Source: Treponema sp.
Lineage (GTDB): Bacteria; Spirochaetota; Spirochaetia; Treponematales; Treponemataceae
Reading direction: 5' to 3'
Assembly (NCBI GenBank): GCA_004554075.1
Contig: SFOB01000001.1
Span: forward strand, 1 to 64,000
DNA: 64,000 bases
Below the pieces are notes generated by a model. The model was not told the origin of the DNA, searched no databases, and saw only the letters and a list, made by a program, of their open reading frames with translations. Shown here piece after piece: positions 33,796 through 43,736 of the stretch (the stretch's first letter is position 1; every line of letters begins with the position of its first letter). Made by a program: the position numbers and the translations under genes.

Positions 33796-36348
33796 ATGAG
33801 TAAGTATCCATTTGAGTCCATCGAGCCTAAATGGCAGAAGTATTGGGACGAACACAAAACTTTTAAGGTAACTGAGGATGAAAAATTCCCTGCAGACAAG
33901 CGCATGTATGTACTGGACATGTTCCCGTATCCAAGTGCTGCAGGACTACATGTAGGACATCCAGAAGGTTATACTGCAACAGATATTTACTGCCGCTACC
34001 TACGCATGAACGGATACAACGTTCTCCATCCAATGGGATATGATGCTTTCGGTCTTCCTGCAGAAAACTATGCAATCAAGACTGGAACACATCCAAAGAC
34101 AACAACTAATGCAAATATCGAACACTTCACACAGCAGATTAAGTCGCTAGGCTTCAGCTACGACTGGGACCGCTGTGTATCGACTTGTGAGCCAGACTAC
34201 TACAAATGGACACAGTGGATTTTCCTCCAGCTCTATAAGAAGGGCCTTGCTTACGAAGCACAGACTCCAATCAACTGGTGTCCTTCTTGTATGACTGGTC
34301 TTGCTAACGAGGAAGTAAAAGACGGTAAGTGTGACCGCTGTGGTGCAGAAGTTACTCACAAAACAATCCGCCAGTGGATTTTGAAGATTACTGATTACGC
34401 AGACCGCCTTGATGCAGACCTCGAAGGTCTGGACTGGCCGGAAAGTGTAAAGGCTATGCAGCACAACTGGATTGGAAAATCAACCGGTGCCGAAGTTACC
34501 TTCACTGTGGCAGACAAGGACGGAAAGCCAACATCAAATAAATTGACTGTTTACACTACCCGCTGTGATACATTGTTCGGAGCAACTTACATGGTAGTAA
34601 GCCCTGAGCACAAAATCATTTCTGAAATCACAACTCCAGAGCAGGCTGATGCTGTAAAAGCTTATCAGGAAGCAGCTGCAAAGAAGTCTGACCTTGAACG
34701 TACAGACCTTGCAAAAGACAAGACTGGTGTATTCTCAGGAAGTTATGCAATCAATCCTGTAAACGGAAAACTCATTCCTATCTGGATTGCTGACTATGTT
34801 TTGATTTCTTATGGTACTGGTGCAATTATGGCCGTACCTGCTCACGATGACCGTGACTGGGAATTCGCAAAGAAGTTCAACCTTCCTATCATCGAAGTTC
34901 TTAAATCAGAAGTTGATGTACAGCAGCAGGCCTGGACTCAGGACGGAATCCACGTAAACTCTGAATTCCTCGACGGCCTTAACAAGGCAGACGCAATTGC
35001 AAAGATGCTGGAATTCCTCGAAGAAAAGAAAATCGGCCGCAAGGCTATCAACTATAAACTCCGCGACTGGGTATACAGCCGCCAGCGCTACTGGGGTGAA
35101 CCAATTCCTCTGGTACACTGCCCTGACTGTGGAACAGTTCCAGTTCCGGAAGAAGAGCTCCCATTAAAGCTTCCTGAGGTAAAATCATATCAGCCTACAG
35201 GAACCGGTGAATCTCCTCTTGCCGCAATCGATTCCTGGGTAAACTGCAAGTGTCCAAAGTGCGGAAAGCCTGCAAAACGCGAAACAAACACAATGCCTCA
35301 GTGGGGTGGAAGCTGCTGGTACTACCTCCGCTACCTGGACCCACACAACGACAAGGCTTTCTGTGCACCTGAAAAAGAAAAGTACTGGATGCCTGTAGAT
35401 CTCTACATTGGTGGAGCTGAGCACGCAGTTCTTCACCTCCTCTACGCCCGCTTCTGGCACAAGGTTCTTTATGATATTGGAGTAGTAAGCACAAAAGAGC
35501 CTTTCCAGCGCCTTGTAAACCAGGGTATGATTACTTCATTCGCCTTCCAGAGAAAGAACAAGACTCTGGTTCCAGTTGATGAAGTTGAACAGCGCGATGA
35601 CGGAAAATACTACGAAAAAGCAACAGGCGAAGAACTCGAACAGATTGTTGCTAAGATGTCTAAGTCGCTCAAGAACGTAGTAAATCCTGATGATGAAATT
35701 AAAGCTTACGGTGCGGACTCTGTACGTATGTACGAAATGTTCATGGGACCTCTTACAATGTCTAAGCCATGGGCAACACAGGGTATTGTTGGTATTCACC
35801 GCTTCCTCGAAAAGGTCTGGTCAGTTTCTGAAAAGCCAATGAGCGACATCGACATCAACGGTAAACTCGAAGACAAAACTTTGATTTCTGCCCGCAAGAC
35901 TTTTGCCCAGACAATCAAAAAGGTAACTGATGATACAGCTACATTGAACTTCAACACAGCAATCAGCCAGATGATGATTTTCATCAACGAGCTTTCAAAG
36001 CTTCCTGAAGTTCCAAAGGCAATGTGGAGCGACTTCGTAAAAGTTCTCTCACCTTATGCACCACACCTTGGAGAAGAGCTTTGGGAAAAACTTGGCAACA
36101 AGGAATCTATCGCTTATGTTGCATGGCCAACTGTAAACGCTGAGTTTGCTAAAGATGATACAAAACAGATTGTTGTTATGGTAAACGGTAAGAAGCGCGA
36201 CACATTTGAAGCTGCACCTGGAACTGCTGATGATGTACTTAAAGAAACAGCATTTGCACGTGATGGAGTAAAGAAGTTTACCGATGGACATGAAGTTGTA
36301 AAGGTTATCATTGTTAAAGATAAACTGGTTAATATTGTCGTAAAGTAA
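33796..36348 (+). CDS. leuS: Leucyl-tRNA synthetase
   Basis: The 850 residues cover a complete class I enzyme. The HIGH-type signature is HVGHPEGY near residue 53, followed by [13 protein letters not shown]. Zinc-type cysteine pairs lie in the CP1 and second insertion (CPSC, CDRCG, CKCPKCG). The editing domain occupies ~225-420, and [10 protein letters not shown] carries the second catalytic motif. GAGG precedes the ATG. The gene is followed by a 150-base hairpin. Confidence 0.97.
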   Translation: MSKYPFESIEPKWQKYWDEHKTFKVTEDEKFPADKRMYVLDMFPYPSAAGLHVGHPEGYTATDIYCRYLRMNGYNVLHPMGYDAFGLPAENYAIKTGTHPKTTTNANIEHFTQQIKSLGFSYDWDRCVSTCEPDYYKWTQWIFLQLYKKGLAYEAQTPINWCPSCMTGLANEEVKDGKCDRCGAEVTHKTIRQWILKITDYADRLDADLEGLDWPESVKAMQHNWIGKSTGAEVTFTVADKDGKPTSNKLTVYTTRCDTLFGATYMVVSPEHKIISEITTPEQADAVKAYQEAAAKKSDLERTDLAKDKTGVFSGSYAINPVNGKLIPIWIADYVLISYGTGAIMAVPAHDDRDWEFAKKFNLPIIEVLKSEVDVQQQAWTQDGIHVNSEFLDGLNKADAIAKMLEFLEEKKIGRKAINYKLRDWVYSRQRYWGEPIPLVHCPDCGTVPVPEEELPLKLPEVKSYQPTGTGESPLAAIDSWVNCKCPKCGKPAKRETNTMPQWGGSCWYYLRYLDPHNDKAFCAPEKEKYWMPVDLYIGGAEHAVLHLLYARFWHKVLYDIGVVSTKEPFQRLVNQGMITSFAFQRKNKTLVPVDEVEQRDDGKYYEKATGEELEQIVAKMSKSLKNVVNPDDEIKAYGADSVRMYEMFMGPLTMSKPWATQGIVGIHRFLEKVWSVSEKPMSDIDINGKLEDKTLISARKTFAQTIKKVTDDTATLNFNTAISQMMIFINELSKLPEVPKAMWSDFVKVLSPYAPHLGEELWEKLGNKESIAYVAWPTVNAEFAKDDTKQIVVMVNGKKRDTFEAAPGTADDVLKETAFARDGVKKFTDGHEVVKVIIVKDKLVNIVVK

Positions 36349-36499
36349 AAAAAATCAGTTTGCGGGTCCCAGCGACGGCAAAACTGAAAAAGCAATCTCT
36401 CAGGGTCCCATGCTTAAAAAATCTCGCTTCGCTTGATTTTTACGCAACCCTGGGGCCCTCTTTTTCATTTTGCCTGCGTCCCACAAACTGATTTTTTTT
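36347..36499. terminator. Giant imperfect hairpin after leuS
   Basis: Almost the whole segment folds on itself: CAGTTTG/CAAACTG, GGCAAAA/TTTTGCC, GAAAAAG/CTTTTTC, CAGGGT/ACCCTG and TAAAAAATC/TGATTTTTA in order from the outside. A runs on the left and eight T on the right make it a two-way terminator. GGGTCCCA occurs twice in the left arm as unpaired or bulged sequence. The rest of the gap up to 36598 shows no gene. Confidence 0.75.
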
Positions 36500-36598
36500 A
36501 AATTTCCCGTATTTTTTTTATCTTTTCTAAACACTTTCCAAATCAAAATATTCAAACATTTCTTTATACCTTCTCTCCTTATAACAAATAATTATCAT

Positions 36599-36669
36599 TG
36601 TTTCTATTGACAGAAACACTCTCTGGTGTTAATGTTACTACATATAGTAACGTTTCTATTAGTAGAAAC
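36599..36669 (+). promoter_or_regulatory. trp operon promoter with three palindromic operators
   Basis: TTGACA (36607-36612) and TAATGT (36630-36635), 17 bases apart, form the promoter. Three inverted repeats overlap it: TGTTTCTATTGACAGAAACA (36599-36618, on the -35), GTTACTACATATAGTAAC (36634-36651, at the -10 and start), and GTTTCTATTAGTAGAAAC (36652-36669). The middle one resembles the E. coli TrpR operator in its ACTA...TAGT arms. A TrpR-like repressor is inferred; no tryptophan leader peptide is seen. Confidence 0.65.
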
Positions 36670-36692
36670 ATATTAAAAACAGAGAGGTAAAA

Positions 36693-38150
36693 ATGACTAA
36701 CCGAATGGATTTGATTTACAAGTGCATTCCAAACTCGCGCTACACACCATACCTTCTTGCAAAGAAAATCGGTGCTACTGCTATTCTGGAATCTGCAAGC
36801 TTTGCTAAAGGACGTGAACGCTATTCTATCCTTATGACAGAAGAAGCATTCAAAATCAAACAGGATGAGGAAAAGATTTCTATCATTATTGATGGAAAAG
36901 AATCTCCTCTTGATATGAATCTGATAATGGAGGGCGAAAAAAGTCTTGATGCTCTTGGAAATGAAAAGACTCCCGATATTCTCGACGCATTGCTTTATAT
37001 AGCCCGCCAGAATGTACTTCCACCGGGACCTCTTACCGAGCTCCCCCTCCCTGCTTCTGGACTTGGCTACCTAAGCTACGAGTTTGCAAAACATTGTGAC
37101 AACATCCGTTTTTTTGAACAGAAAGATGAACTCAATATTCCCGAAAGCCTCTTTATCACAGGACACATCTATATCATCTTTGATCACTTTACAGAAGAAA
37201 TTCATATCTTCGGATTAAATTATAACGAGCATCAGATTGATCTGGGTGCTGCAATGAACAGAATACTGAAAAGAATGAACGACATGGACTTCTCTTATGT
37301 GGAAGAAGAAAATCAGAGTTTCAAATACAAAGTACTTACAGATAATGAAGTAAGCAAAGCAGAATACATTCAGAAAGTTACCGCTCTTAAAAAACATATC
37401 GTTGCCGGAGATTTAATTCAGGCTGTTCCAAGCCGCCGTCTGCAGATTGAATGCGAAGCAGATGCTCTTGCAGTTTACGGAAAACTCCGCAAGGTAAATC
37501 CTTCACCATATCTTTTCTATATTGATTTCGGTGATTTCCAGTTCACAGGAGCCTCTCCGGAAAGTCTTGTTCGTGTAAGAAAAGGTAAGGCAATAATCCA
37601 TCCGATTGCAGGAACAATCCGCAGAGGAAAAAGCGAAGCAGAAGATGAAAAACTAAAAATTGAACTCCGTAATAATCCTAAAGAACAGGCAGAGCACCTT
37701 ATGCTTGTTGACCTTGCCAGAAATGATCTTGGCCGCGTCTGCAATCGGGGAAGCGTAGAAGTTTCTCAATATATGGAATGTGAACTTTTCAGCCACGTAA
37801 TTCACCTTGTAAGTACAACAGAAGGTATAGTCCGTGAAGGTGTAAAACCTATCCAGGTTCTTCGTGCTTCCTTCCCTGCTGGAACTGTAAGCGGTGCTCC
37901 GAAAATCAGCGCCATGCAGATTCTAAGCGGTCTTGAAAAAACAAAGCGTCGTTTTTATGCAGGTGCAGTTGGATATATTCAGCCGAACGGAGACCTTGAT
38001 TTCTGCATCTCAATCCGCTGTGCCTTGCGCCAGGGAAATGTATGGAATCTGCAGGCAGGCGGAGGGATTGTTTATGATTCTGATCCTGAAAGAGAGTTCA
38101 CCGAGACCTGCGAAAAGCTCGGTGCTTTGGTAGATACACTAACGAAATAA
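36693..38150 (+). CDS. trpE: Anthranilate synthase component I
   Basis: TrpE turns chorismate into anthranilate with ammonia from TrpG. The 485 residues contain the tryptophan-feedback motif ILESASFAKG near residue 34, and the chorismate-binding half with GTIRRG, NPKEQAEHLMLVDLARND, SGAPKI and GGGIVYDSDPEREF. The intact LESA motif predicts inhibition by tryptophan. GAGAGG precedes the ATG. It is first in a complete trp operon. Confidence 0.95.
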   Translation: MTNRMDLIYKCIPNSRYTPYLLAKKIGATAILESASFAKGRERYSILMTEEAFKIKQDEEKISIIIDGKESPLDMNLIMEGEKSLDALGNEKTPDILDALLYIARQNVLPPGPLTELPLPASGLGYLSYEFAKHCDNIRFFEQKDELNIPESLFITGHIYIIFDHFTEEIHIFGLNYNEHQIDLGAAMNRILKRMNDMDFSYVEEENQSFKYKVLTDNEVSKAEYIQKVTALKKHIVAGDLIQAVPSRRLQIECEADALAVYGKLRKVNPSPYLFYIDFGDFQFTGASPESLVRVRKGKAIIHPIAGTIRRGKSEAEDEKLKIELRNNPKEQAEHLMLVDLARNDLGRVCNRGSVEVSQYMECELFSHVIHLVSTTEGIVREGVKPIQVLRASFPAGTVSGAPKISAMQILSGLEKTKRRFYAGAVGYIQPNGDLDFCISIRCALRQGNVWNLQAGGGIVYDSDPEREFTETCEKLGALVDTLTK

Positions 38151-38156
38151 AGACAG

Positions 38157-38215
38157 GTCATGCTGAACTTGATTCAGCATCTTTGATATAGATTCCGAAA
38201 CAAGTTTGGAATGAC
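38157..38215. repeat. Two palindromic repeats between trpE and trpGD
   Basis: The first (38157-38181) is GTCATGCTGAA-CTTGA-TTCAGCATC. The second (38191-38215) is GATTCCGAA-ACAAG-TTTGGAATGAC, in the opposite orientation. Both lie within the trp transcript. Confidence 0.7.
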
Positions 38216-38231
38216 ATGACAGGAGATTTTT

Positions 38232-39842
38232 ATGATTTTAGTAATTGATAATTATGACAGCTTTACATTCAATGTAGTTCAGGCACTCGAATGTGCAACA
38301 AAAGAAGAAATAAAAGTAGTAAGAAATGACGAAGCAGGTATTGAAGAGCTTGCCGCTATGAATCCGGCTAAACTTATTGTTTCACCAGGTCCGGGAAATC
38401 CATCTGGAGCAGGAATCTGTCTTGAAGCAATCCGTTACTTTGCTGGAAAGATTCCTATTCTTGGAATCTGCCTTGGACATCAGGCAATTGGAGAAGCTTT
38501 TGGTTCAAAGATTGTTGGAGCAAAATTTATTAAGCATGGAATCATTGAAGATATTGATCTTGATGGTCGAGGTATTTTCCGTACAATCGGAAAGAGTGCA
38601 AAGTTTACACGCTACCATTCGTTAGTTATAGACGAAGCAACCTTGCCACCAGAGTTTGAAGTAACTGCCCGTGCAAAAGACGGAGACATTATGGGAATCC
38701 GTCATAAGACTTTACCAATTGAAGGAGTACAGTTCCATCCGGAAAGTATTGCAAGTCAGAAGTGCAATGAACTCTTCCAGGCCTTCTTAAATTACAGACG
38801 AGATAACCTTCCGGTTGCAGAATACCTCCGTCAGCTGATTGATGAAAAGAAACCTCTTAGCCGCCAACAGGCAGCATTCTTTATGGAAAACCTTACAGAC
38901 GGCACTATGGATGAAAAAGCAACAGCTTCGATTCTCACTGCCATGGCTGCCCTTGGACTTCCTACTGCAGATGAAATGACTGGCTGTGCAAGTGCCCTCT
39001 TAAACAAAAAGACTCCATTCCCTCTTGAAAATCATGGACTTGCAGAAATTGTAGGAACCGGTGGAGACGGAAAAGGAAGTTTTAATATTTCTTCAATGTC
39101 TGCTCTTGTTGCAGCAAGCTGTGGCCAGCCAGTTGCAAAACATGGAAACAGAGCTGTTTCTTCAAAGAGCGGCGCCGCAGATTTCTTTGAAAATCTTGGA
39201 ATTAAAATTATGGCTGAGCCGGGAAAAACAGCAAATCTTGTTTCACAGACTGGCTTTGGATTTTTGATGGCTCCGGTATATCATTCTGCAATGCGTTTTG
39301 CAGCACCGGTTCGCAAAGCTCTTGGAATTAAAACAATCTTCAATGTTCTGGGACCTCTTTTGAATCCGGCTGGAGCTGAATATGAAGTGCTTGGTGTTTA
39401 TAGTGCTGATCTTATGGAAGATTACGCCCATGCTGCAAAAGCTCTTGGAGCAAAACGTGTTATGGTAATTCACAGCCGTGACGGATTTGATGAGATTTCT
39501 CCCTGCCAGCCAACCGATGTTTTCCAGATTAATGAAGATGGAAAAGAATACCGCTACGTAATCGAACCTGCTAAGTTTGGAATTACAAACGCAGATGCAG
39601 AAGAACTTGAGGGAGGAAGTGGCGCTGACAATGCAGCTCTTGCCATGGAAGTTCTTAACGGAAAAGGCCGTGCAACAATCCGTGCAGCAGTAGGTCTTAA
39701 TGCAGGCGCCCTGCTCTACTTGAGTGGTAAAGCAAAGACTCTCAAAGAAGGCTACGACATGGCTTTGAATGTTATTGATAGCGGTAAAAGTCTGGCAAAA
39801 CTACACGAAATCCAGAGAGTTTCAGAGGAGCTTTGTGCTTAG
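38232..39842 (+). CDS. trpGD: Fused anthranilate synthase glutaminase and anthranilate phosphoribosyltransferase
   Basis: The first ~190 residues are the TrpG glutamine amidotransferase (LGICLGHQAIGEAFG with the nucleophile Cys, and VQFHPESIAS with the His/Glu pair). Residues ~200-536 are TrpD, which adds phosphoribosyl to anthranilate (GTGGDGKGSFNISSMSALVA, KHGNRAVSSKSGAADF). The GD fusion is known from enterobacteria and others. AGGAG precedes the ATG. Confidence 0.94.
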   Translation: MILVIDNYDSFTFNVVQALECATKEEIKVVRNDEAGIEELAAMNPAKLIVSPGPGNPSGAGICLEAIRYFAGKIPILGICLGHQAIGEAFGSKIVGAKFIKHGIIEDIDLDGRGIFRTIGKSAKFTRYHSLVIDEATLPPEFEVTARAKDGDIMGIRHKTLPIEGVQFHPESIASQKCNELFQAFLNYRRDNLPVAEYLRQLIDEKKPLSRQQAAFFMENLTDGTMDEKATASILTAMAALGLPTADEMTGCASALLNKKTPFPLENHGLAEIVGTGGDGKGSFNISSMSALVAASCGQPVAKHGNRAVSSKSGAADFFENLGIKIMAEPGKTANLVSQTGFGFLMAPVYHSAMRFAAPVRKALGIKTIFNVLGPLLNPAGAEYEVLGVYSADLMEDYAHAAKALGAKRVMVIHSRDGFDEISPCQPTDVFQINEDGKEYRYVIEPAKFGITNADAEELEGGSGADNAALAMEVLNGKGRATIRAAVGLNAGALLYLSGKAKTLKEGYDMALNVIDSGKSLAKLHEIQRVSEELCA

Positions 39843-39846
39843 CCAT

Positions 39847-41334
39847 ATGGATATTCTTACTACAATAATTGAAAAAAGAAAAAAAGATATTGAAAAACTT
39901 GGACTAGATTTTGGAATCAAGCTCCCGGAAACCCGAAGCAGAAAGATTCACCCTTTCTTAAAAACAAAGGGCCTGATTCTGGAAGTAAAACGGGCATCCC
40001 CGAGTAAGGGCGATATCTCTCCGGACCTGGATTCCTATGAAACTGCCTGCTCTTATACAAAGGCCGGAGCCCGGGCAATCAGCTGCCTTACAGAAAAAAA
40101 CTATTTTAAGGGAAATCTTGAAGACCTTATGAAAGTCTGTAAAGCAGTTGATGATACAGACACATCTGGAAATGCACCTGCAGTTCTCCGCAAAGATTTT
40201 CTTCTCTACCCAGAAGAAATAGAAATCTCTTACAGGGCGGGAGCAGATGCTGTTCTTCTGATTGCAAGAATTCTTTCTGAAGAAAGTCTCTTAAAGATGG
40301 CAGAGGAAGTTGTGCGTCTTGGTATGAGCGCACTTTTTGAAATCCGTTCAGAAGAAGATTTAGAAAAACTAAAATATCTTGCTGAACGAATACCTGTTGA
40401 AAACTTTGTATGCGGAGTAAACAGCCGAGACCTTGCAACTTTCAAAATTGATTTGCTTCGTCCCTGCCTGATGTTTCAGAAAATTCAAAATATTTTGGGC
40501 AGCAATGCAAAAATCATTTTTGAAAGCGGAGTTACAAACTACGACTGTGCAACATCAGTTTCTGCTATGGGTTTCACTGGGTTACTGTTGGGAGAAGCAG
40601 CTGCTAGAAATCCGGAACTTCGTAAGGGGCTGGTTGATGCTTTTATGCAAGCAGTTCCTTCACGTAATTCTGATTTCTGGAAAAATATTTACTGCTCAGA
40701 CAACGGAAAGAAAAGGCCTTTGATTAAAGTCTGCGGACTTACACGGGTTGAAGATATGCTTCTGGCAGATAAGCTTGGAGCTGACTTTCTTGGCTTTATT
40801 TTTGCAGATGCATTTCCCCGAAGTATAAGTCGAGAAAGCAGACTTGAAAAACTTCTTCCGAAACTCAACAAAGTAAATGCAAAGAAAGTGGCTGTAATTG
40901 TAGACCTTGATTCAGCGGAAGCTCAGAAAGCAATTCAACTCGTGAAAGACGGATGTCTTGATCTGCTTCAGTTTCATAAAATTCCTTATGAAACAGTTAG
41001 CAAAGACTTACTTAGACTTCCCCACTACTTTGCAACTGATAATCTGACAGATTATGAAACTCTTGTTTCTAAGGGTGAAATGAGAGTTCTTTTTGATTCA
41101 AAAGAAATCACAAAATCAGATTCATCTGCCGGCTTCCAGACGACCTATGAAATCAAATGGTTTGCTGGCGGCATCACCCCTGAGAATGTTTCTTTGGTAA
41201 TTCAAAATTACCATCCTGAACTGATTGACCTTTCAGGCGGAGTTGAAGATGACATTCCGGGAATTAAGAATAAAGAAAAGATAGAACGATTATTGTCATT
41301 CCCATGCCTGACACGGGAATCCAGACAGAACTGA
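39847..41334 (+). CDS. trpCF: Fused indole-3-glycerol phosphate synthase and phosphoribosylanthranilate isomerase
   Basis: Residues 1-~265 are TrpC (LILEVKRASPSKGDI, AVLRKDFLLYPEEIEIS), and ~300-480 TrpF (LIKVCGLTRVEDM, LSGGVEDDIPG). Together they convert phosphoribosyl anthranilate to indole glycerol phosphate. The ATG at 39847 is four bases after the trpGD stop; GAGGAG lies rather far upstream. The last residues SFPCLTRES are encoded by a palindromic repeat that runs into the stop region, giving the protein a non-family tail. Confidence 0.92.
   Translation: MDILTTIIEKRKKDIEKLGLDFGIKLPETRSRKIHPFLKTKGLILEVKRASPSKGDISPDLDSYETACSYTKAGARAISCLTEKNYFKGNLEDLMKVCKAVDDTDTSGNAPAVLRKDFLLYPEEIEISYRAGADAVLLIARILSEESLLKMAEEVVRLGMSALFEIRSEEDLEKLKYLAERIPVENFVCGVNSRDLATFKIDLLRPCLMFQKIQNILGSNAKIIFESGVTNYDCATSVSAMGFTGLLLGEAAARNPELRKGLVDAFMQAVPSRNSDFWKNIYCSDNGKKRPLIKVCGLTRVEDMLLADKLGADFLGFIFADAFPRSISRESRLEKLLPKLNKVNAKKVAVIVDLDSAEAQKAIQLVKDGCLDLLQFHKIPYETVSKDLLRLPHYFATDNLTDYETLVSKGEMRVLFDSKEITKSDSSAGFQTTYEIKWFAGGITPENVSLVIQNYHPELIDLSGGVEDDIPGIKNKEKIERLLSFPCLTRESRQN
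41295..41321. repeat. Palindromic repeat forming the end of trpCF
   Basis: GTCATTCCC...GGGAATC, 27 bases, inside the last codons of trpCF. Its arms pair over about six bases around an ATGCCTGACAC loop. It is a member of the GTCAT family. Confidence 0.65.
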
Positions 41335-41342
41335 AATTTCTA

Positions 41343-41369
41343 GATTATCGGATCAAGTCCGATAATGAC
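41343..41369. repeat. Palindromic repeat before trpB
   Basis: GATTATCGGA-TCAAG-TCCGATAATGAC, a 9-bp perfect stem with the loop TCAAG, the same loop as in the repeat inside the GNAT gene. Confidence 0.7.
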
Positions 41370-41391
41370 ATTTAATTACAGGAGATTAATA

Positions 41392-42660
41392 ATGAGCGAT
41401 AATGGATTTTTTGATAACTATGGGGGCAAATATGTTGCAGAAGTATTGCGCCGTCCACTCGATGAACTTGAAGTTGCCTTTCATGAGGCAATGAAAGATA
41501 AAGCTTTTTTAGATGAACTTGAAGTAATCCGCCGCGACTATATTGGCCGGGAAACACCTCTTTACTTTGCGCCAACTGCCACAAAACTTCTTGGCGGTGC
41601 ACAGATCTATATCAAGCTGGAAGGTCTTGCCAATACAGGTGCCCATAAAATCAACAATGCAATCGGTCAGTGTCTGCTTGCTAAGCGCATGGGTAAAAAA
41701 AGAATCATTGCAGAAACAGGAGCCGGCCAGCATGGACTTGCAACTGCTGCAGCCTGTGCCAAACTTGGACTCGACTGTACGATTTATATGGGAGAAGTAG
41801 ATGTACGCCGTCAGCAGCCGAATGTTGCCGCAATGGAGCTCTATGGTGCAAAAGTTCACCCTGTAACTAGCGGAAGCCGCACCCTCAAGGATGCGGTAAA
41901 CGAAGCAATGCGCGACTGGGCTGCAAATCCCGATACAACCCATTATGTTTTAGGCAGTGCCCTTGGTCCGGCTCCTTTCCCTGATATTGTACGCGAGTTT
42001 CAGAGTGTTATTGGCCGTGAAGTAAAAAAGCAGGCTGCTGAACGTGGAATCAAGATTGGAGCCATGGTTGCCTGTGTCGGTGGTGGCTCAAACTCAATCG
42101 GTTTTTTTGAACCCTTTATTAATGAAAAAGAACCTCGCCTTATCGGAGCAGAAGCCGGAGGAATTGGTCCCAACGTTGGAGAAAATGCAAGCCGCATGAC
42201 AGGAAACGCAGCCCGCGACGGAATCCTCCAGGGCTACAAAAGCCGCTTCCTTCTTGATGAAGACGGACAGGCTCTTCCTACCCGTTCAATTTCCGCAGGC
42301 CTGGATTACTGTGGTATTGGACCTCAGCTTGCAGCCCTTGGCCGCTCTGGCCGTGTAGAGTTTACTTCCATTCTGGATAAGGAAGCTCTGGAAGCTGTTC
42401 AGTTTTTTGCCCGCAACGAAGGAATCTTATTCGCCCTTGAATCTGCCCATGCAGGAGCAGCTGCAATGAAACTGGCCCGCCAGATTCCATCAGATCAGGC
42501 AATCATCATTAACATGAGTGGCCGTGGTGATAAGGATGTATTTATAACTAGTCCTGTTTTCCGCCCTGAAGAATGGCTTGATTTCCTTCATGCAGAAATA
42601 GAACGACTTGAATCCTCAACTGACATCCACAATGCAAAAATCATGGGAGAAAGAAAATGA
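41392..42660 (+). CDS. trpB: Tryptophan synthase beta chain
   Basis: TrpB condenses indole with serine using PLP. The 422 residues have LANTGAHKINNAIGQ with the PLP lysine, ETGAGQHGLATA, and the phosphate-binding GGGSNSIGFF. The ATG at 41392 follows AGGAG; an upstream in-frame start at 41365 lies in the repeat region. The stop overlaps trpA by four bases. Confidence 0.96.
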   Translation: MSDNGFFDNYGGKYVAEVLRRPLDELEVAFHEAMKDKAFLDELEVIRRDYIGRETPLYFAPTATKLLGGAQIYIKLEGLANTGAHKINNAIGQCLLAKRMGKKRIIAETGAGQHGLATAAACAKLGLDCTIYMGEVDVRRQQPNVAAMELYGAKVHPVTSGSRTLKDAVNEAMRDWAANPDTTHYVLGSALGPAPFPDIVREFQSVIGREVKKQAAERGIKIGAMVACVGGGSNSIGFFEPFINEKEPRLIGAEAGGIGPNVGENASRMTGNAARDGILQGYKSRFLLDEDGQALPTRSISAGLDYCGIGPQLAALGRSGRVEFTSILDKEALEAVQFFARNEGILFALESAHAGAAAMKLARQIPSDQAIIINMSGRGDKDVFITSPVFRPEEWLDFLHAEIERLESSTDIHNAKIMGERK

Positions 42661-43412
42661 ATAAAATAAAACTTATGAGCCATCTTGTTGCCGGCTATCC
42701 AACTACAGACCTTGCCCTAACAGCAGCCCGTTCCCTTGTAAAAGGTGGAGCTAATATTCTGGAAATCCAGCTGCCCTTTTCAGACCCGAGTGCAGACGGA
42801 CCTGCAATTCAGACAGCCTGTACAAAGGTTCTTGAACGCGGCTACAAAACTGCAGACGGTCTGGACTTTATTGCAAGCATACACAAAGAATTCCCGGACC
42901 TCACAATTTATCTTATGAGCTATGGCTCTCTTATTTATACACCGGGCGTAGAAGCTTTCTGTAAGCGTGCCGCAGCTGCCGGTGTAAAAGGAATGATTAT
43001 CCCGGATCTTCCATTTGATTATGACGAAGGACTTACAGAGTCCTGCAAGAAAAACGGCATGATTAACATTCCTGTTGCAGCTCCCAGCATGGCAGACAAC
43101 CGCCTCGAAAAACTTGCGAATGCAGGGTTTCCTTATATTTATGCGGCGCTCAGAACAGGTATTACAGGTACTGACACCAGAATAGACAAAAGCACTCTCA
43201 CATTTCTTAAAAAGGTAAGCAACGGAGGTTCAAAGATATACGGAGGTTTTGGTATTTCTAACGGAGAACAGGCAAAGACTCTTGCTGATTCAGTTGATGC
43301 AATTGTTGCAGGTTCAGTCTTTGTCAGAATCATTAGTGAAAATCAGAATGATGCAAAAAAAATGGCCTCCGCTATAGAAGCGAAGGCCAGGGAATTAACT
43401 GGAATTAATTAG
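42657..43412 (+). CDS. trpA: Tryptophan synthase alpha chain
   Basis: TrpA cleaves indole glycerol phosphate and passes indole to TrpB. The 251 residues include EIQLPFSDPSADGPAIQ with the catalytic glutamate and aspartate, AAPSM, and GGFGISNGEQ (phosphate binding). The start overlaps trpB (ATGA). Its end overlaps the convergent STAS gene by four bases, so no terminator lies between. Confidence 0.95.
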   Translation: MNKIKLMSHLVAGYPTTDLALTAARSLVKGGANILEIQLPFSDPSADGPAIQTACTKVLERGYKTADGLDFIASIHKEFPDLTIYLMSYGSLIYTPGVEAFCKRAAAAGVKGMIIPDLPFDYDEGLTESCKKNGMINIPVAAPSMADNRLEKLANAGFPYIYAALRTGITGTDTRIDKSTLTFLKKVSNGGSKIYGGFGISNGEQAKTLADSVDAIVAGSVFVRIISENQNDAKKMASAIEAKARELTGIN

Positions 43413-43735
43413 TTAACTTCGGTAACAGAGTTTATCAGATTAAACAGATACTTGAATCCGGTTGCCGAAATTGCTTTTTCGGCTTCATTTGACATAGACA
43501 TAAAGTAAAGCTTATTGCCTACATCTTCACTGTCGTTGAATGCAGCCATCAAAAAGCCGATTCCAGCCGGGTCAAGTTCAACCAGCTTTGACATATCAAG
43601 TACGATATTATTCTTGTGAACTGCCTCGTAGAGAGTGTTCTGGAATTCACCGATTGTATAGGCGTTAAGAGCGCCTTCGAGTTCGTACATATGATAGTTT
43701 GCACCATCTTTTTCTACAATTGATAACTGTTCCAT
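43409..43735 (-). CDS. STAS-domain protein (anti-sigma factor antagonist type)
   Basis: The 108 residues form one STAS domain (YHMYELEGALNAYT, NNIVLDMSKL, LDPAGIGFLMAAFND). In SpoIIAA and RsbV the corresponding segment reads D-S-(S/T)-G with the phosphorylated serine; here it is D-P-A-G, so classical serine phosphorylation seems impossible. It follows two SpoIIE-type phosphatases with a one-base gap, so it shares their transcript. It probably binds a partner without being switched by phosphorylation, or another residue is used. Confidence 0.85.
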   Translation of the reverse strand: MEQLSIVEKDGANYHMYELEGALNAYTIGEFQNTLYEAVHKNNIVLDMSKLVELDPAGIGFLMAAFNDSEDVGNKLYFMSMSNEAEKAISATGFKYLFNLINSVTEVN

Positions 43736-43736
43736 A

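Noticed and set aside
36521..36692. Search for a tryptophan-codon leader peptide before trpE
   Set aside because: No short frame with consecutive TGG codons or terminator/antiterminator pairing is present; the palindromes point to repressor control instead.
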